DNA from: Prochlorococcus sp. AG-409-P01
GTDB lineage: Bacteria > Cyanobacteriota > Cyanobacteriia > PCC-6307 > Cyanobiaceae
Direction of reading: 5' to 3'
Assembly: GCA_003215335.1 (NCBI GenBank)
Contig: QCKM01000003.1
Span: 94,001 to 158,000, forward strand
Length of the DNA stretch: 64,000 nt
Shown in pieces: positions 1 through 9,011 of this stretch. A program made the position numbers and the translations under genes. Position 1 is the first letter of the stretch. Each line of letters begins with the position of its first letter. The notes beneath the pieces were generated by a model that made no database searches, was not told where the DNA came from, and saw nothing but the letters and a program-made list of their open reading frames with translations.

Positions 1-1
1 T

Positions 2-637
2 GCAATTTCAGCTGCACCATGGGGCAGTGCGGGCATTTTGCCAATTAGTTGGATGTATTTGCGGATGATGGGGTTTAAGGGTTTAAGACAGTCCAGTGCA
101 GTGGCTTTGTTGTCAGCTAATTACATTGCCAATCGACTTGATCCTTATTATCCAGTGCTTTTTCGAGGTTCTAAAGGTTTAGTTGCTCATGAATGTGTAC
201 TGGATTTGCGCCATCTGAAACGAGATCAGGGTATTGAGGTTGAGGACATAGCCAAAAGGCTTATGGACTATGGCTTTCATGCACCAACAGTAAGTTGGCC
301 AGTCGCTGGGACATTAATGGTAGAACCAACTGAGAGTGAGAGTCTTGAGGAATTAATGAGGTTTTGCGAGGCAATGATTGCTATTAGGGCAGAGGTAGAA
401 GCGTTGGGCACTGGGCAGGCCGACCCTCAAAATAATCCACTCAAGCGTTCACCTCATACCTTGGCTGCGGTTACTGCCGAAGAATGGGATCGACCATATT
501 CCAGAGCAGAAGCGGCTTTTCCTATGGCTTGTCAACGTCAGATTAAGTTTTGGCCTGCGACAGCTCGCATTGATAACGCCTATGGAGATCGCAATTTGGT
601 GTGTACATGCCCTTCTCCTGAAGACTTTTCTGAGTAG
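2..637 (+). CDS. gcvP: Glycine dehydrogenase (decarboxylating), P protein, C-terminal part
   Basis: This is the 3' end of a gene that begins upstream; the frame is open from base 2. P protein is the PLP-dependent decarboxylase of the glycine cleavage system, which here would serve photorespiratory and one-carbon metabolism. The visible part matches the P-protein C-terminus: [15 protein letters not shown], a stretch with SANYIANRL and HECVLDLR, and then the family's terminal pattern [12 protein letters not shown] followed by [16 protein letters not shown]. The PLP lysine lies outside the window. The stop is followed by about 140 bp before the next gene, so this is probably the end of a transcription unit. 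Confidence 0.95.
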   Translation, partial: AISAAPWGSAGILPISWMYLRMMGFKGLRQSSAVALLSANYIANRLDPYYPVLFRGSKGLVAHECVLDLRHLKRDQGIEVEDIAKRLMDYGFHAPTVSWPVAGTLMVEPTESESLEELMRFCEAMIAIRAEVEALGTGQADPQNNPLKRSPHTLAAVTAEEWDRPYSRAEAAFPMACQRQIKFWPATARIDNAYGDRNLVCTCPSPEDFSE

Positions 638-688
638 TTCGTCGAATTGCCCTGGCCTGAAAGTTTTTGACGCGGTAAATTTTCACTG

Positions 689-708
689 AAAACCGAATTT
701 TTGGTTTT
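689..708 (+). terminator. Weak hairpin after gcvP
   Basis: AAAACC and GGTTTT form a 6-bp stem around an 8-base T-rich loop, 50 bases after the gcvP stop. No clean T tract follows, so termination here is only a possibility. Confidence 0.25.
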
Positions 709-777
709 GAAATTGTTGCAACCGGCACAGTTTTCACTAAACTATCCGGCAGCGACAAAGATCGCTGGGGGGACACC

Positions 778-1038
778 ATGACTATTGACATATCAAAGGG
801 CAAATCTGTATCAGTTCGTTCATCTGATCATTTGACCTTGCCTGATTTGCCAGAAAGCTTGAACTCATTACTCGTTGGTGGAAACACTATGCGAATTGAT
901 GGAACGAACGTAGTTCGTGTTCCATTTGGAGTTCGTCAACCCAGAAGGCAGCGTCCTGAACGACCTGAGCGGTGGGCAACCTTAGTTATTCCTATTCAGC
1001 CAAAAGATAATCCGACTCCACCTCCGCAAGCTGCTTGA
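778..1038 (+). CDS. Small lineage-specific hypothetical protein (86 aa)
   Basis: I do not recognise a named family. The ATG at 778 is preceded by a G-rich stretch (GGGGGGAC) that could act as a ribosome binding site. The protein is hydrophilic, with no signal peptide or membrane segment. The middle has a strand-like stretch (MRIDGTNVVRVPFG), followed by a basic, proline-rich segment (RQPRRQRPERPERW) and a proline-rich tail. It sits convergent with the next small gene, with only 3 bases between the stops. Short basic proteins of this kind are common in picocyanobacterial genomes, but the function is unknown. Confidence 0.6.
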   Translation: MTIDISKGKSVSVRSSDHLTLPDLPESLNSLLVGGNTMRIDGTNVVRVPFGVRQPRRQRPERPERWATLVIPIQPKDNPTPPPQAA

Positions 1039-1041
1039 TCC

Positions 1042-1248
1042 TTAAGCAGCTTCTATAAGATTGTTCTGCTCAGACAGGCGAAGATCTAATACTGTTTTGG
1101 CTTCCTCTAGCGAGGATGCGTGAGTTCTAAAAGGTAGTATTTGCATGGGACTGCGCTCGGGACGTATTAGCCAAGTATTGTTTGCTTCTAGCAAGATAAG
1201 AAAGCCTCGATAACGAACCGCAAAAGTTTGGATAGGTTGAGATCCCAT
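1042..1248 (-). CDS. Small hypothetical protein (68 aa)
   Basis: No family is recognised. The 68 residues have alternating hydrophobic strands (FAVRYRGFLILLE, NNTWLIRPE) and a C-terminal amphipathic helix (SLEEAKTVLDLRLSEQ). This gives a compact beta-beta-alpha layout with no membrane segment. The ATG is at 1248, reading leftward, and the stop nearly abuts the stop of the gene on the other strand. A cluster of GTAC-containing sites lies 20 to 60 bases upstream of the start. The gene is probably real because it fills the available space cleanly and has a globular, protein-like composition. Confidence 0.55.
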   Translation of the reverse strand: MGSQPIQTFAVRYRGFLILLEANNTWLIRPERSPMQILPFRTHASSLEEAKTVLDLRLSEQNNLIEAA

Positions 1249-1268
1249 TTACTAGGGGTCTTGTAATT

Positions 1269-1306
1269 AAGTACGCATGTATTTCAGTACACAATATGTG
1301 GTGTAC
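1269..1306 (-). promoter_or_regulatory. GTAC-rich operator-like cluster, weak LexA-like box
   Basis: Three GTAC sites fall within 36 bases (1271, 1287, 1303), just upstream of the 68-residue gene. AAGTACGCATGTATTT (1269-1284) resembles the cyanobacterial LexA consensus AGTACWNWTGTACT with two mismatches. GTACAC (1287-1292) and GTGTAC (1301-1306) form a perfect inverted repeat. Regulator identity is inference. Confidence 0.3.
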
Positions 1307-1490
1307 CCTTGAATTTCAAAAAAACTTTAGAATTCATTTTTCATAGAATTGTTGTTGTTGATACATCGAAGCTGAAACACTGCAATCATTGCGCTCTTGG
1401 TTGAACAGAACATTTGCAAATCCACATTTTCCTTTTGCTCTGCTGGCTGATCAACCTACATATAGTGTAGTCACCTTTACTTATTGCGTG

Positions 1491-2015
1491 TTAAAGCTCG
1501 AGGAGTTGCATTTGCATGAGCCGTTTGAGTAGATCTTCAATTGATGCATCCTTAGCAGGGTTATTAGAATTACTCATGAGTTGTCGCCCTACCACTTGGG
1601 CTCCCAAGTGAGTTAGTTGTATCCGCAAAGATAACAACAATTCCATTCCACCTCCTCCAGAAAAGCTCGCCATAGCTATTGGTCTTCCATTGAATAAATT
1701 GCGGAAGTCATCTCCTTGAACTGAAAGCCAAGCAATAGCATTTGTGAGCAGTGGAGGAATAGAACCGTTGTATTCAGGCGCACAAATTACCCAATAAGGT
1801 GTTGAAGACATTTCATGGTTCAGTTTGGAGAGCTGAGGAGTTATTTCGTTCTTGGCATTTGTTCTTGGGTTATATAAAGGCAGATCCAGCTCCGTTAAAT
1901 CTATTAGTTGAGGTAATGCCCCAAGATCTCGACCTATTTGGACAAAACGTTTAGCTAGTTTGAGGTTTTCCCCATTGCTGGCAGTGATAACAAGCAAGTC
2001 ATTTTTTGAAGACAT
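1491..2015 (-). CDS. NAD(P)H-dependent FMN reductase family protein
   Basis: A flavodoxin-like fold reductase that would bind FMN and take electrons from NAD(P)H. At 174 residues it has the usual length for the family (PF03358). The N-terminal strand-loop LLVITASNGEN is the phosphate-binding region. PEYNGSIPPLLTNAIAWLS carries the family's conserved YNGS flavin-contact motif, and a Gly-rich loop follows (ASFSGGGGMELL). It lies 56 bp downstream of flv1 on the same strand, so it could be the last gene of the flv transcription unit and may supply reduced flavin there. That functional link is inference; quinone or chromate reductases share this fold. Confidence 0.8.
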   Translation of the reverse strand: MSSKNDLLVITASNGENLKLAKRFVQIGRDLGALPQLIDLTELDLPLYNPRTNAKNEITPQLSKLNHEMSSTPYWVICAPEYNGSIPPLLTNAIAWLSVQGDDFRNLFNGRPIAMASFSGGGGMELLLSLRIQLTHLGAQVVGRQLMSNSNNPAKDASIEDLLKRLMQMQLLEL

Positions 2016-2071
2016 TGAAATGTTCTTTGGTAGGAGAGCTTTGGGTTGTCTACTTCTATCAATATTCTTCC

Positions 2072-3916
2072 TTAGTAAACAGCACCAGTGGTGCGATGGT
2101 GAATTGCAGTAATACCATCTTTGTCGAAAACACCTCCATGATTAACCTCTGCATATATCAACCAGTGGTCGCCACATTCCATGCGTTTTTGTACGCAACC
2201 TTCTAGCCATGCCAGGGCATCTTGAATTAGGGGCTGCCCATTTGGACTATTTTCCAGATTTAGGCCGTCTAGTCGTTTGGCCCCAGGTTTGAAAGATTGG
2301 AGAAATTGTTTTAATGCTCCATTTTGACGCCCTTCAGCAAGCACATTTAAAGCAAAGCAATCGCCACTATGAAGTAAGGCTTCTACAGCACGATCTTTGG
2401 CTACAGAAATGGTGATGCCTGGAGGAGAAAAACTACCTTGACTAACCCAACTGGCGACCATGGCACCGCTTAATGATTCATCGCCTTGACCTTTGCGTGC
2501 TGTCAGTACGCAGAGAGATCCAACGATACGTCCTAAAGCAAGAACAGCTGGATCACTAGCACTAGTGCTCAGTCCACCTGACGCACGTCTTTGTTGGCGC
2601 CGTTCAGCTTGAAGAAGATTTCTGCCGAATAATGTTCCCGTCTCTTCTAAGGTTTTTACCATGCATGGATCTGGGGTGAATTTTACTTTTATTGGATCGA
2701 AGCCAAATTCGAAACCACCGTTACGCAATTTTTCTTCCAATAGATCTATAGCTTCACCACTCCATCCATAGCTACCAAAGATACCTACTTTTTTATTTCG
2801 ATCTCCTTCAGCGAGCAGTGTCCCTAGAGCCGATACTATTGGCGTTGGTGCATGGCCTCCTAGTGTTGGAGAGCCAATGAGATATGCATCTGCTTTCTGA
2901 ATGGCTTGAACTAATTGATCTGCAGGTGTGAATTCACAGTTGTGACTAGCTACACGAACACCAGTTTTGCAGATTCCTTGAGCTAAAGCATCAGCTATAG
3001 CTGCTGTATTCCCATAGGCGCTTGCAAATAGCAACACCACTTCTAGAGGTGCCTTGATTTGGCCCTCACTCCAACGCTGATAGTCGTTAAATAGACTACG
3101 CCAGCTACCCTCTATAGCCGGGCCATGACCTGGAGCAATAGTGGAGATGTCAAGATTTTCAAAACGTTCTAACAACGAAGCGACTTGAGTTGCCATTGGA
3201 GCCATTAAACAGTCATAGAAATGTCGTCTTTCTTCTTCTGTACTGAGAGGATTGACTTCTGCCCAATTTGTTGTGCATATATGAGCGGCAAAAAGTTTGT
3301 CGCTGATAAGGAGACCTAAAGTGCTTTCATAGGCAATAAGGCATCCTGGCCAACGAGGAGTAGGTGCTGGGATTAGCCTTATATGATGCTGACCAATTTT
3401 TGGGAGCTCTTGTTCTTGTTTAATAGTTTGTATTGGAGGTTGCTCGGGAATCTGTGTTGACTTTTTATCCGCTTGACCTGGCTTTTGTTGTTTCCAGAGC
3501 TCTTGAAGTAACTTTGCTCCTGGATTAGAGCTGATTAATTTCAAGGATGGGTAAATCTTGGCTAATTTTCGGAGAAGAGCTACTCGGTTTGGATTTACAT
3601 GACCTACTACAACTTGCAAGTTTGCATTTTTATTCGGCAAAGCTTTCAGGAGAGCTGGTAAGAAGACTTCTCCGTAGGTGACACCTGGCGGATGCACTAA
3701 AATTGCTAAGTCATCTTCATGACCATCTGAGTAGTTATTAGAAGTGAATAAGAAGCTGTTGTCGGTGCTGCCTCGTTCTAAAGCATATTCAAGTTCAAAT
3801 CGTAATCGCTTAGTGCTAACACCTCTGAGACAGAGCAGCCCTGATTGAATTGGGATACTAATTACTTTTAACTTGTCGGTCGATTCCGATGATTTACTTA
3901 GAAAAGGGATTCTCAT
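2072..3916 (-). CDS. flv1: Flavodiiron protein Flv1-like (degenerate metal site)
   Basis: A class C cyanobacterial flavodiiron protein: lactamase-like domain (about 1-280), flavodoxin domain (about 290-430) and C-terminal flavin reductase domain (about 450-610). With Flv3 it reduces O2 to water using electrons from photosystem I without forming H2O2. The diiron ligand motif HxExDH is replaced by HVNPNR at about residue 106, and the second histidine is an arginine (TPRWPG). The aspartate (ISDKL) and the final histidine (PGHGPA) remain. Loss of canonical ligands is what separates Flv1 from Flv3, hence the assignment. The start codon ATG overlaps the flv3 stop region, indicating translational coupling. 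Confidence 0.9.
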   Translation of the reverse strand: MRIPFLSKSSESTDKLKVISIPIQSGLLCLRGVSTKRLRFELEYALERGSTDNSFLFTSNNYSDGHEDDLAILVHPPGVTYGEVFLPALLKALPNKNANLQVVVGHVNPNRVALLRKLAKIYPSLKLISSNPGAKLLQELWKQQKPGQADKKSTQIPEQPPIQTIKQEQELPKIGQHHIRLIPAPTPRWPGCLIAYESTLGLLISDKLFAAHICTTNWAEVNPLSTEEERRHFYDCLMAPMATQVASLLERFENLDISTIAPGHGPAIEGSWRSLFNDYQRWSEGQIKAPLEVVLLFASAYGNTAAIADALAQGICKTGVRVASHNCEFTPADQLVQAIQKADAYLIGSPTLGGHAPTPIVSALGTLLAEGDRNKKVGIFGSYGWSGEAIDLLEEKLRNGGFEFGFDPIKVKFTPDPCMVKTLEETGTLFGRNLLQAERRQQRRASGGLSTSASDPAVLALGRIVGSLCVLTARKGQGDESLSGAMVASWVSQGSFSPPGITISVAKDRAVEALLHSGDCFALNVLAEGRQNGALKQFLQSFKPGAKRLDGLNLENSPNGQPLIQDALAWLEGCVQKRMECGDHWLIYAEVNHGGVFDKDGITAIHHRTTGAVY

Positions 3917-5691
3917 TAGTAGTGATTACCTACTTTGCGATGATGAACAGCAGTTTTAGCCTCTGAATCAGCAATGTTTCCTTCTTCCACAATTGCATAA
4001 ATGATCCAATGATCAGAACTCTCCAGTTTTTGCTCTACTCGACAACCTAGGAATGCGAGTGCATCTGCTAACACTGGACCACCTTTAGCTAAGTTCTCTA
4101 AGACATTGATACCTTCAAATCTATCTGCACCAGGTGGGAAGCGCTTCAAAAAATGACGCAGTAATGGTTGATAGTTATCCTCTTGCAAAATATTGATCAC
4201 AAAGTGGTCACCTACTTGCATCAAGGTTTCGATTGCCCTGTCTTTCGCGACGGCAACTGTTAGCCCAGGTGGTCTAAAACTGGCTTGAGAGACCCAGCTG
4301 GCGATCATTGCACTTTTTCGTTCACTGCCTCCTTTTCCTTGACTGGCCGTGACAACATATAGTCCTCCACTGATACGACCTAATGCTTTGTCAAGGTCGC
4401 CATCTAAACTTTTCATGGACGCAATAGCTTTTTTGCGATTTAGTATTTGACCTAAATCAGTACCGGCTTCTTCGCAACGTTGATAGGTATTGCCATCTGG
4501 CTCTTTTTTGACTCGTAGTGGCTGGAAGGCTTCTTTTTGACCTAAACTTCTTAATTGACTTGCAACAGTATCAATTGGCTCATCATTACCGCCATACGCA
4601 TCATAAACGGCAACCCATTGCTTAGATTTTAAGGCAGCAAGGAGAGTCCCGATGGAGCTTTGTAACTCCGCATCAGGCTTATTAGGCCAAGTTGGTATTA
4701 CAACTGCCTGAGCATCACTTATTAGAGAGCTCAATTCTTGAGCATCAGAAGCACGCAGGTCTACGAATTGCACTTGTGCATTTGCTTTGCCAATCCCATG
4801 TGCAATTGCTTGACTAAGTTGGTCACAAAATCCATATTGGCTGAGATAACAAACGGCAGCATAGGTTTCACCTTGGCTTCGCTGTTTACTCCAGTCTCGG
4901 TAATCATCTATCCATAAAGGAAGGTTATATCTCAGAAGAGGCCCATGACCTACCGCAATAGTGTTGATTGCTGGAAGATTATCCATTCGCTTCAATGCTT
5001 GTAAAACACTTCGGGCATTGGGAGCCATCAAACAGTCATAATAAAAGCGAAAGTCTGCAGCGATAACTGTCGGGTCATTGTCGAAGAGACTGTTTGAGCA
5101 ATAGTGCATTCCAAAGGCATCACAAGTGTAGAGAATGCCTGTACCGTGATCGAAAGAGAAGATTGTGTCAGGCCAGTGCAGATTTGGCGTGCTTAAAAAT
5201 TCGAGGTGATGATTGACCCCACTCTTTTGATTAGTTCCCAATTCAAGTTTATCTCCGCTTTTGATTGATCTAGATTGAAATGGACGGTGTATTTGATTTT
5301 TTAGGAATTCAATCGCAATTTTTGAGGCGATGATTTCAATCTGTGGGTTGCGTTCTACTAGCTCTCCAATAAGTCCAGAATGATCTGGTTCAGTATGGCT
5401 AACTATTAGGTAATCAATTGAGCTTGGATCAATTTGCTTTTGTAGCTCAGCAAACCAGTATTTTTCAAACTTCAGGTGACTTGTGTCAATTAGGGCTGTC
5501 TTAGCTCCTTGCACAAGAAAGCTGTTGTATGTGGTGCCATTGCGAAGGCCGAATTCAATATCAAAACGGCTTCGCTTCCAGTCCAGTGAGCGAATAGTTG
5601 TGGTGTCAAGACCAATGCTTTCACATTGCAGGGACAACTCTGGACTTTCGTTGGGTGTTTCTGCCTTTGTTTTGGACAGTGGAGCTTCCAT
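3916..5691 (-). CDS. flv3: Flavodiiron protein Flv3-like (canonical diiron site)
   Basis: A 591-residue class C flavodiiron protein with the same three domains as its neighbour flv1. The diiron ligands are intact: HTEPDH at residues 99-104, LHWPD at 171-175, the bridging aspartate in YTCDAFG and a later VGHGP. The flavodoxin domain starts near residue 260, and the flavin reductase domain fills the last 150 residues. Known Flv1/Flv3 heterodimers protect photosystem I by draining electrons to O2 under fluctuating light, and the adjacent, coupled genes fit a 1:1 partner. It begins 59 bp downstream of the TRAP permease gene on the same strand, so transcription may continue from dctPQM. Confidence 0.92.
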   Translation of the reverse strand: MEAPLSKTKAETPNESPELSLQCESIGLDTTTIRSLDWKRSRFDIEFGLRNGTTYNSFLVQGAKTALIDTSHLKFEKYWFAELQKQIDPSSIDYLIVSHTEPDHSGLIGELVERNPQIEIIASKIAIEFLKNQIHRPFQSRSIKSGDKLELGTNQKSGVNHHLEFLSTPNLHWPDTIFSFDHGTGILYTCDAFGMHYCSNSLFDNDPTVIAADFRFYYDCLMAPNARSVLQALKRMDNLPAINTIAVGHGPLLRYNLPLWIDDYRDWSKQRSQGETYAAVCYLSQYGFCDQLSQAIAHGIGKANAQVQFVDLRASDAQELSSLISDAQAVVIPTWPNKPDAELQSSIGTLLAALKSKQWVAVYDAYGGNDEPIDTVASQLRSLGQKEAFQPLRVKKEPDGNTYQRCEEAGTDLGQILNRKKAIASMKSLDGDLDKALGRISGGLYVVTASQGKGGSERKSAMIASWVSQASFRPPGLTVAVAKDRAIETLMQVGDHFVINILQEDNYQPLLRHFLKRFPPGADRFEGINVLENLAKGGPVLADALAFLGCRVEQKLESSDHWIIYAIVEEGNIADSEAKTAVHHRKVGNHY

Positions 5692-5750
5692 CGATTTATT
5701 CCACTATTTCACAAACTCTAAGAATGCTGAGGAAGGAACTGTGCATTAAG

Positions 5751-7121
5751 TTACGAGTACGCCAGATTAGGCAGCCAATTCACCAGGCTTGGAATTGTAA
5801 TAATTACCATTAATACAGTTATTTGTAAGGCTACAAATGGCAATGCTCCCATGTAAATTTCTCGAGTAGTAATGCTTTTTGGAGCCACCCCACGCAGATA
5901 AAAAAGAGCGAAACCGAATGGAGGTGTAAGAAAAGAAGTTTGTAGATTGGCACCTATGATTACTCCAAGCCATAGCAAAGCATCTGGCCCTAATAATTGA
6001 CGGGCAGTTGGCAGTAAGAGTGGTACAACAATGAAAGCTATTTCAAAGAAATCGATAAAAAATCCCAGTGCAAAAATTGTGAGCATGCTGATTGCTATAA
6101 ACCCAGCTTTCCCTCCGGGAATACTTATCAATAAATCAGCAATGAGTTGATCACCACCTACTCCTCTAAACACCAAACTAAATGCAGTCGACCCAATTAA
6201 AATTGCCATAACCATAGAGGTTGTTCGTAAGGTCTCGTCGCAAACCTTTGAAAGTGTTTGGCGACTGAATCCACCATCTAAGGCTGCTAATCCCATGGCC
6301 CCAATAGCCCCTAAAGTCCCTGCTTCAGTGGGTGTTGCAATCCCCATGAAGATGCTCCCAAGAACTAAGAGAATCAGCCCTAGGGGAGGGATCATCACGC
6401 GTAATAATCTACCTATTTGAGACATACTCAAATTGAATTCGCCTTGTTTAGGCGCAAGCTCGGGTTTAAGGGCACTTATCACCAGCACATAAGTTGCAAA
6501 TGCACTGGCCATTAATATGCCTGGAATAAGAGATCCAAGAAACAGATCGCCAACTGAAACTCCTAGCTGGTCTCCAAGGACTACCAAAACAATGCTTGGC
6601 GGAATGATTTGACCTAGTGTTCCTGAGGCGGCAATGATGCCAGTAGCAAAGGAACGGTTGTAACCCGCGCGCAACATCGCAGGTAGTGAGATCAGCCCCA
6701 TGGTTGTTACGGTGGCTGCTATTACACCTGTAGTTGCTGCAAGTAAGGATCCGACTAGGACAACTGCAAGGGCTAAGCCTCCACGAATTCCGCCGAGAAG
6801 CTTTCCCATGCTTTCTAGTAGTCGTTCGGCAATGCCAGATGCTTCGAGCATGGCACCCATGAATACAAATGCTGGTATTGCTAACAAAGTGAAGTTGGCC
6901 ATTATCCCCATGATTCTTTGAGGAAGGGCGGTTAAAAATAATGGCTCAATCTCTCCAAGTCCTATCCCAATTAGGGAAAAAAATACTGCTATGCCACCAA
7001 GACAAAAAGCCACTGGATAGCCACTCAATAGTGCTATCACTAGAGCCAAGAACATTGTTGGCCCTAGAAATGTGGATGGCTCAAAGCTGATTACATATCC
7101 AAGAAGATCAACCTCAATCAA
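5751..7121 (-). CDS. dctM: TRAP transporter large permease (DctM family)
   Basis: A 456-residue, strongly hydrophobic inner-membrane protein with about 12 predicted membrane segments, typical of the ion-coupled large subunit of TRAP transporters. Family-like loops are visible: IPAFVFMGAMLEASGIAERLL, the Gly-rich TLGQIIPPSIVLVVLG, and GIATPTEAGTLGAIGA near the middle. The C-terminal half carries FLTPPFGFALFYLRG. It overlaps the dctQ stop by 8 bases. With DctQ and DctP it would import a small carboxylate, driven by a cation gradient. Known cyanobacterial relatives carry glutamate or pyruvate-type substrates; the substrate here is unknown. Confidence 0.93.
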   Translation of the reverse strand: MIEVDLLGYVISFEPSTFLGPTMFLALVIALLSGYPVAFCLGGIAVFFSLIGIGLGEIEPLFLTALPQRIMGIMANFTLLAIPAFVFMGAMLEASGIAERLLESMGKLLGGIRGGLALAVVLVGSLLAATTGVIAATVTTMGLISLPAMLRAGYNRSFATGIIAASGTLGQIIPPSIVLVVLGDQLGVSVGDLFLGSLIPGILMASAFATYVLVISALKPELAPKQGEFNLSMSQIGRLLRVMIPPLGLILLVLGSIFMGIATPTEAGTLGAIGAMGLAALDGGFSRQTLSKVCDETLRTTSMVMAILIGSTAFSLVFRGVGGDQLIADLLISIPGGKAGFIAISMLTIFALGFFIDFFEIAFIVVPLLLPTARQLLGPDALLWLGVIIGANLQTSFLTPPFGFALFYLRGVAPKSITTREIYMGALPFVALQITVLMVIITIPSLVNWLPNLAYS

Positions 7122-7689
7122 GGGATTTCTCCTCTGATTGTTGCAGTTGTGATTGGTGAATTGTTGATGACTTTCGAAGTAATGACCAGTTTTTTATTGC
7201 TTCGGCAAGACCTTGTAGAGTTAAAAGTAAGAAGCCTATTGGGATAAGGCTTTTGATCCAATAGCGTGGAAGTCCATTTGGGTCAGGTGACAGTTCATGG
7301 ATACTCCAAGAATGGAGAGCTGGTTCGATTGAAATGGCCATCACTCCAAAAGCAAAAGGCAATAGAAGGGCAAGCGTGCCCCAAATTTCCATGCGTATTT
7401 GTCTTGTCACAGACCAGCGACTTTGCAAAACATCTACTCTTACATGGCCATTTTGTTGGAGTGTCCAGCTCAAACCTAATAAGAAGACCAGGTCAAATAA
7501 ATACCATTGCCCTTCGATTAAACCGTTGGAGCTCAATTTGTGGCCGATGGCGACTCCTAAATATCTACCTACAACGTTCCAGAGTCCTAATCCAAGCATC
7601 AAAAGCACTGCCCAGCGCCCAAAGAACGCAAATGATTGAGTGATCCTTTCAATACGATTGGCTATAGATAGCCAGTGCCTCATTTTCAT
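7114..7689 (-). CDS. dctQ: TRAP transporter small permease (DctQ family)
   Basis: A 191-residue membrane protein with four hydrophobic segments, matching the DctQ small subunit that pairs with DctM. Supporting patterns are WYLFDLVFLLGLSWTLQQNGHVRVDVL, which contains the family's hallmark (A/Q)NxHVRVD motif, and a terminal membrane segment (LIPIGFLLLTLQGLAEAI). The gene overlaps dctP by 4 bases upstream and dctM by 8 bases downstream, so all three subunits are translationally coupled. The hydrophilic tail (after about residue 170) is Ser/Gln-rich and probably cytoplasmic. Confidence 0.88.
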   Translation of the reverse strand: MKMRHWLSIANRIERITQSFAFFGRWAVLLMLGLGLWNVVGRYLGVAIGHKLSSNGLIEGQWYLFDLVFLLGLSWTLQQNGHVRVDVLQSRWSVTRQIRMEIWGTLALLLPFAFGVMAISIEPALHSWSIHELSPDPNGLPRYWIKSLIPIGFLLLTLQGLAEAIKNWSLLRKSSTIHQSQLQQSEEKSLD

Positions 7690-8804
7690 CCTTTTCGATA
7701 GTTGTAGCTAAAGCTTGAGAAAGAAAATTCGTTTATTTTGTGCCAGTTGTAGATGTCTTTGCGAAACGCTTGCCATTGTTCAAATATTTGGCGGAAGTTC
7801 CGATCATCCGCAGCCATATCTGAATAGAGCTGGAAAGCTGCGTCTTGTGCAGCGGTCAGAATACTTTTGCTGTAAGGAACTAATTCTGTTCCACTTTGTA
7901 CAAGTCTTTGGAGTGCTGTTCCATTCAGATTGTCGTAGCGGTTCAGCATCGTGAGATTTGCTTCATAACAAGCTGTGCTGAAAATCGCTTGGTATTCAGC
8001 GGGCAGTTTGTTCCAAGCCTTTTGATTGACTAGTGCAGTCAGAGTAGGACCAGGTTCCCACCAACCTGGGTAGTAGTAGAAGCGAGCGGCTCGGGATAGT
8101 CCAAGTTTTTCGTCGTCATATGGGCCGGTCCACTCGGCAGCATCAATCGCGCCTCGATCAAGAGCTAGATATATTTCACCTCCTGGTAGGACTTGAACGT
8201 TCACACCTAGTTCAGCCATGACCTTCCCACCTAGCCCTGGGATGCGCATCTTGAGACCTTGCAAGGAATTTAGATTTTCCAGCTTTCGTTTGAACCAACC
8301 ACCCATTTGAGCTCCTGTATTTCCAGCAGGGAAGCTAAGTACTCCAAAATCTGCATAAATTCGGTTTAGCAATTCGTTTCCACCGGCCTCGTACAACCAT
8401 GCGTTTTGTTCTTGAGCAGTCAATCCAAAAGGAACTGATGTTCCGAAAGCAAACGAGGGGTTTTTGCCAATGTAGTAATAGCTAGCTGTATGACCACACT
8501 CAACTGATCCGGCTTGAACAGCATCTAACACTTCAAGACCTGGAACTATTTCTCCAGCTGCATAGGGTTTGATTTGAAATTTTCCACCACTTAGGTCATT
8601 AACTCTTTGGCTAATGGTCAATGCACCTCCATAGATAGTGTCTAGTGAGGGTGGCCAGCTAGTGGCCATTTTCCATCGCACAGTGGGAAGGACACTGATT
8701 CCGCTTGATTCTTCTCGTCGAATTGTGCATGAGCTCAATAAGCCCGTGCCTACAGCAGCAGATAGAGCAGTGATACTTGAGCTGAGAAGCTTTCTACGTT
8801 GCAT
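7686..8804 (-). CDS. dctP: TRAP transporter periplasmic solute-binding protein (DctP/TakP type)
   Basis: A 372-residue binding protein. The N-terminus has a twin arginine (QRRKLL), a hydrophobic stretch and a lipobox-like LLSSC near residue 26, suggesting an exported lipoprotein. The mature part has the DctP hallmarks: WKMATSWPPSLDTIYGGA, then GLKMRIPGLGGKVMAELGVNV and ALDRGAIDAAEWTGPYDDEKLGL. The EWTGP context and long C-terminal helical region resemble the TakP (2-oxoacid) branch more than the C4-dicarboxylate branch. It is the first gene of dctPQM. A monocarboxylate or keto acid substrate is inference; binding residues cannot be resolved by eye. Confidence 0.92.
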   Translation of the reverse strand: MQRRKLLSSSITALSAAVGTGLLSSCTIRREESSGISVLPTVRWKMATSWPPSLDTIYGGALTISQRVNDLSGGKFQIKPYAAGEIVPGLEVLDAVQAGSVECGHTASYYYIGKNPSFAFGTSVPFGLTAQEQNAWLYEAGGNELLNRIYADFGVLSFPAGNTGAQMGGWFKRKLENLNSLQGLKMRIPGLGGKVMAELGVNVQVLPGGEIYLALDRGAIDAAEWTGPYDDEKLGLSRAARFYYYPGWWEPGPTLTALVNQKAWNKLPAEYQAIFSTACYEANLTMLNRYDNLNGTALQRLVQSGTELVPYSKSILTAAQDAAFQLYSDMAADDRNFRQIFEQWQAFRKDIYNWHKINEFSFSSFSYNYRKG

Positions 8805-8834
8805 GCGGTAGTGGTTTCAGCGAGGCAATACTGA

Positions 8835-8853
8835 TGGGTATTAGATGTACCCA
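8835..8853. promoter_or_regulatory. Inverted repeat upstream of dctP
   Basis: TGGGTA and TACCCA flank 7 bases, starting 31 bp upstream of the dctP start codon, which is a plausible operator position. The GTA-N7-TAC core is one base short of the NtcA consensus (GTA-N8-TAC), so I do not assign a regulator. Confidence 0.3.
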
Positions 8854-9011
8854 AAAGCTAATGCCAGTCAATTAATTATTTTGTTAGCTCTTCGAGGATG
8901 TGTATGCAAGCTCAATGATGAAAATCTTTGAAGTCGGATTGATAGCATTTCAAAAAATGGTTTGAAGATTTTAATCATTAATTAAATTTATAGAATCTTT
9001 TTTCTTGTTTA

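Noticed and set aside
543-803. 86-codon minus-strand frame over the gcvP end
   Set aside because: It overlaps gcvP and the next gene on the other strand and has no supporting features.
1362-1532. Plus-strand open frame with protein-like composition between the 68-residue gene and the FMN reductase
   Set aside because: No ATG or GTG in frame (only a TTG at 1389), an upstream stop, and its end overlaps the FMN reductase. It may be a gene remnant but cannot be supported.
8838-8850. Possible NtcA site upstream of dctP
   Set aside because: The spacing is GTA-N7-TAC; the NtcA consensus needs N8.
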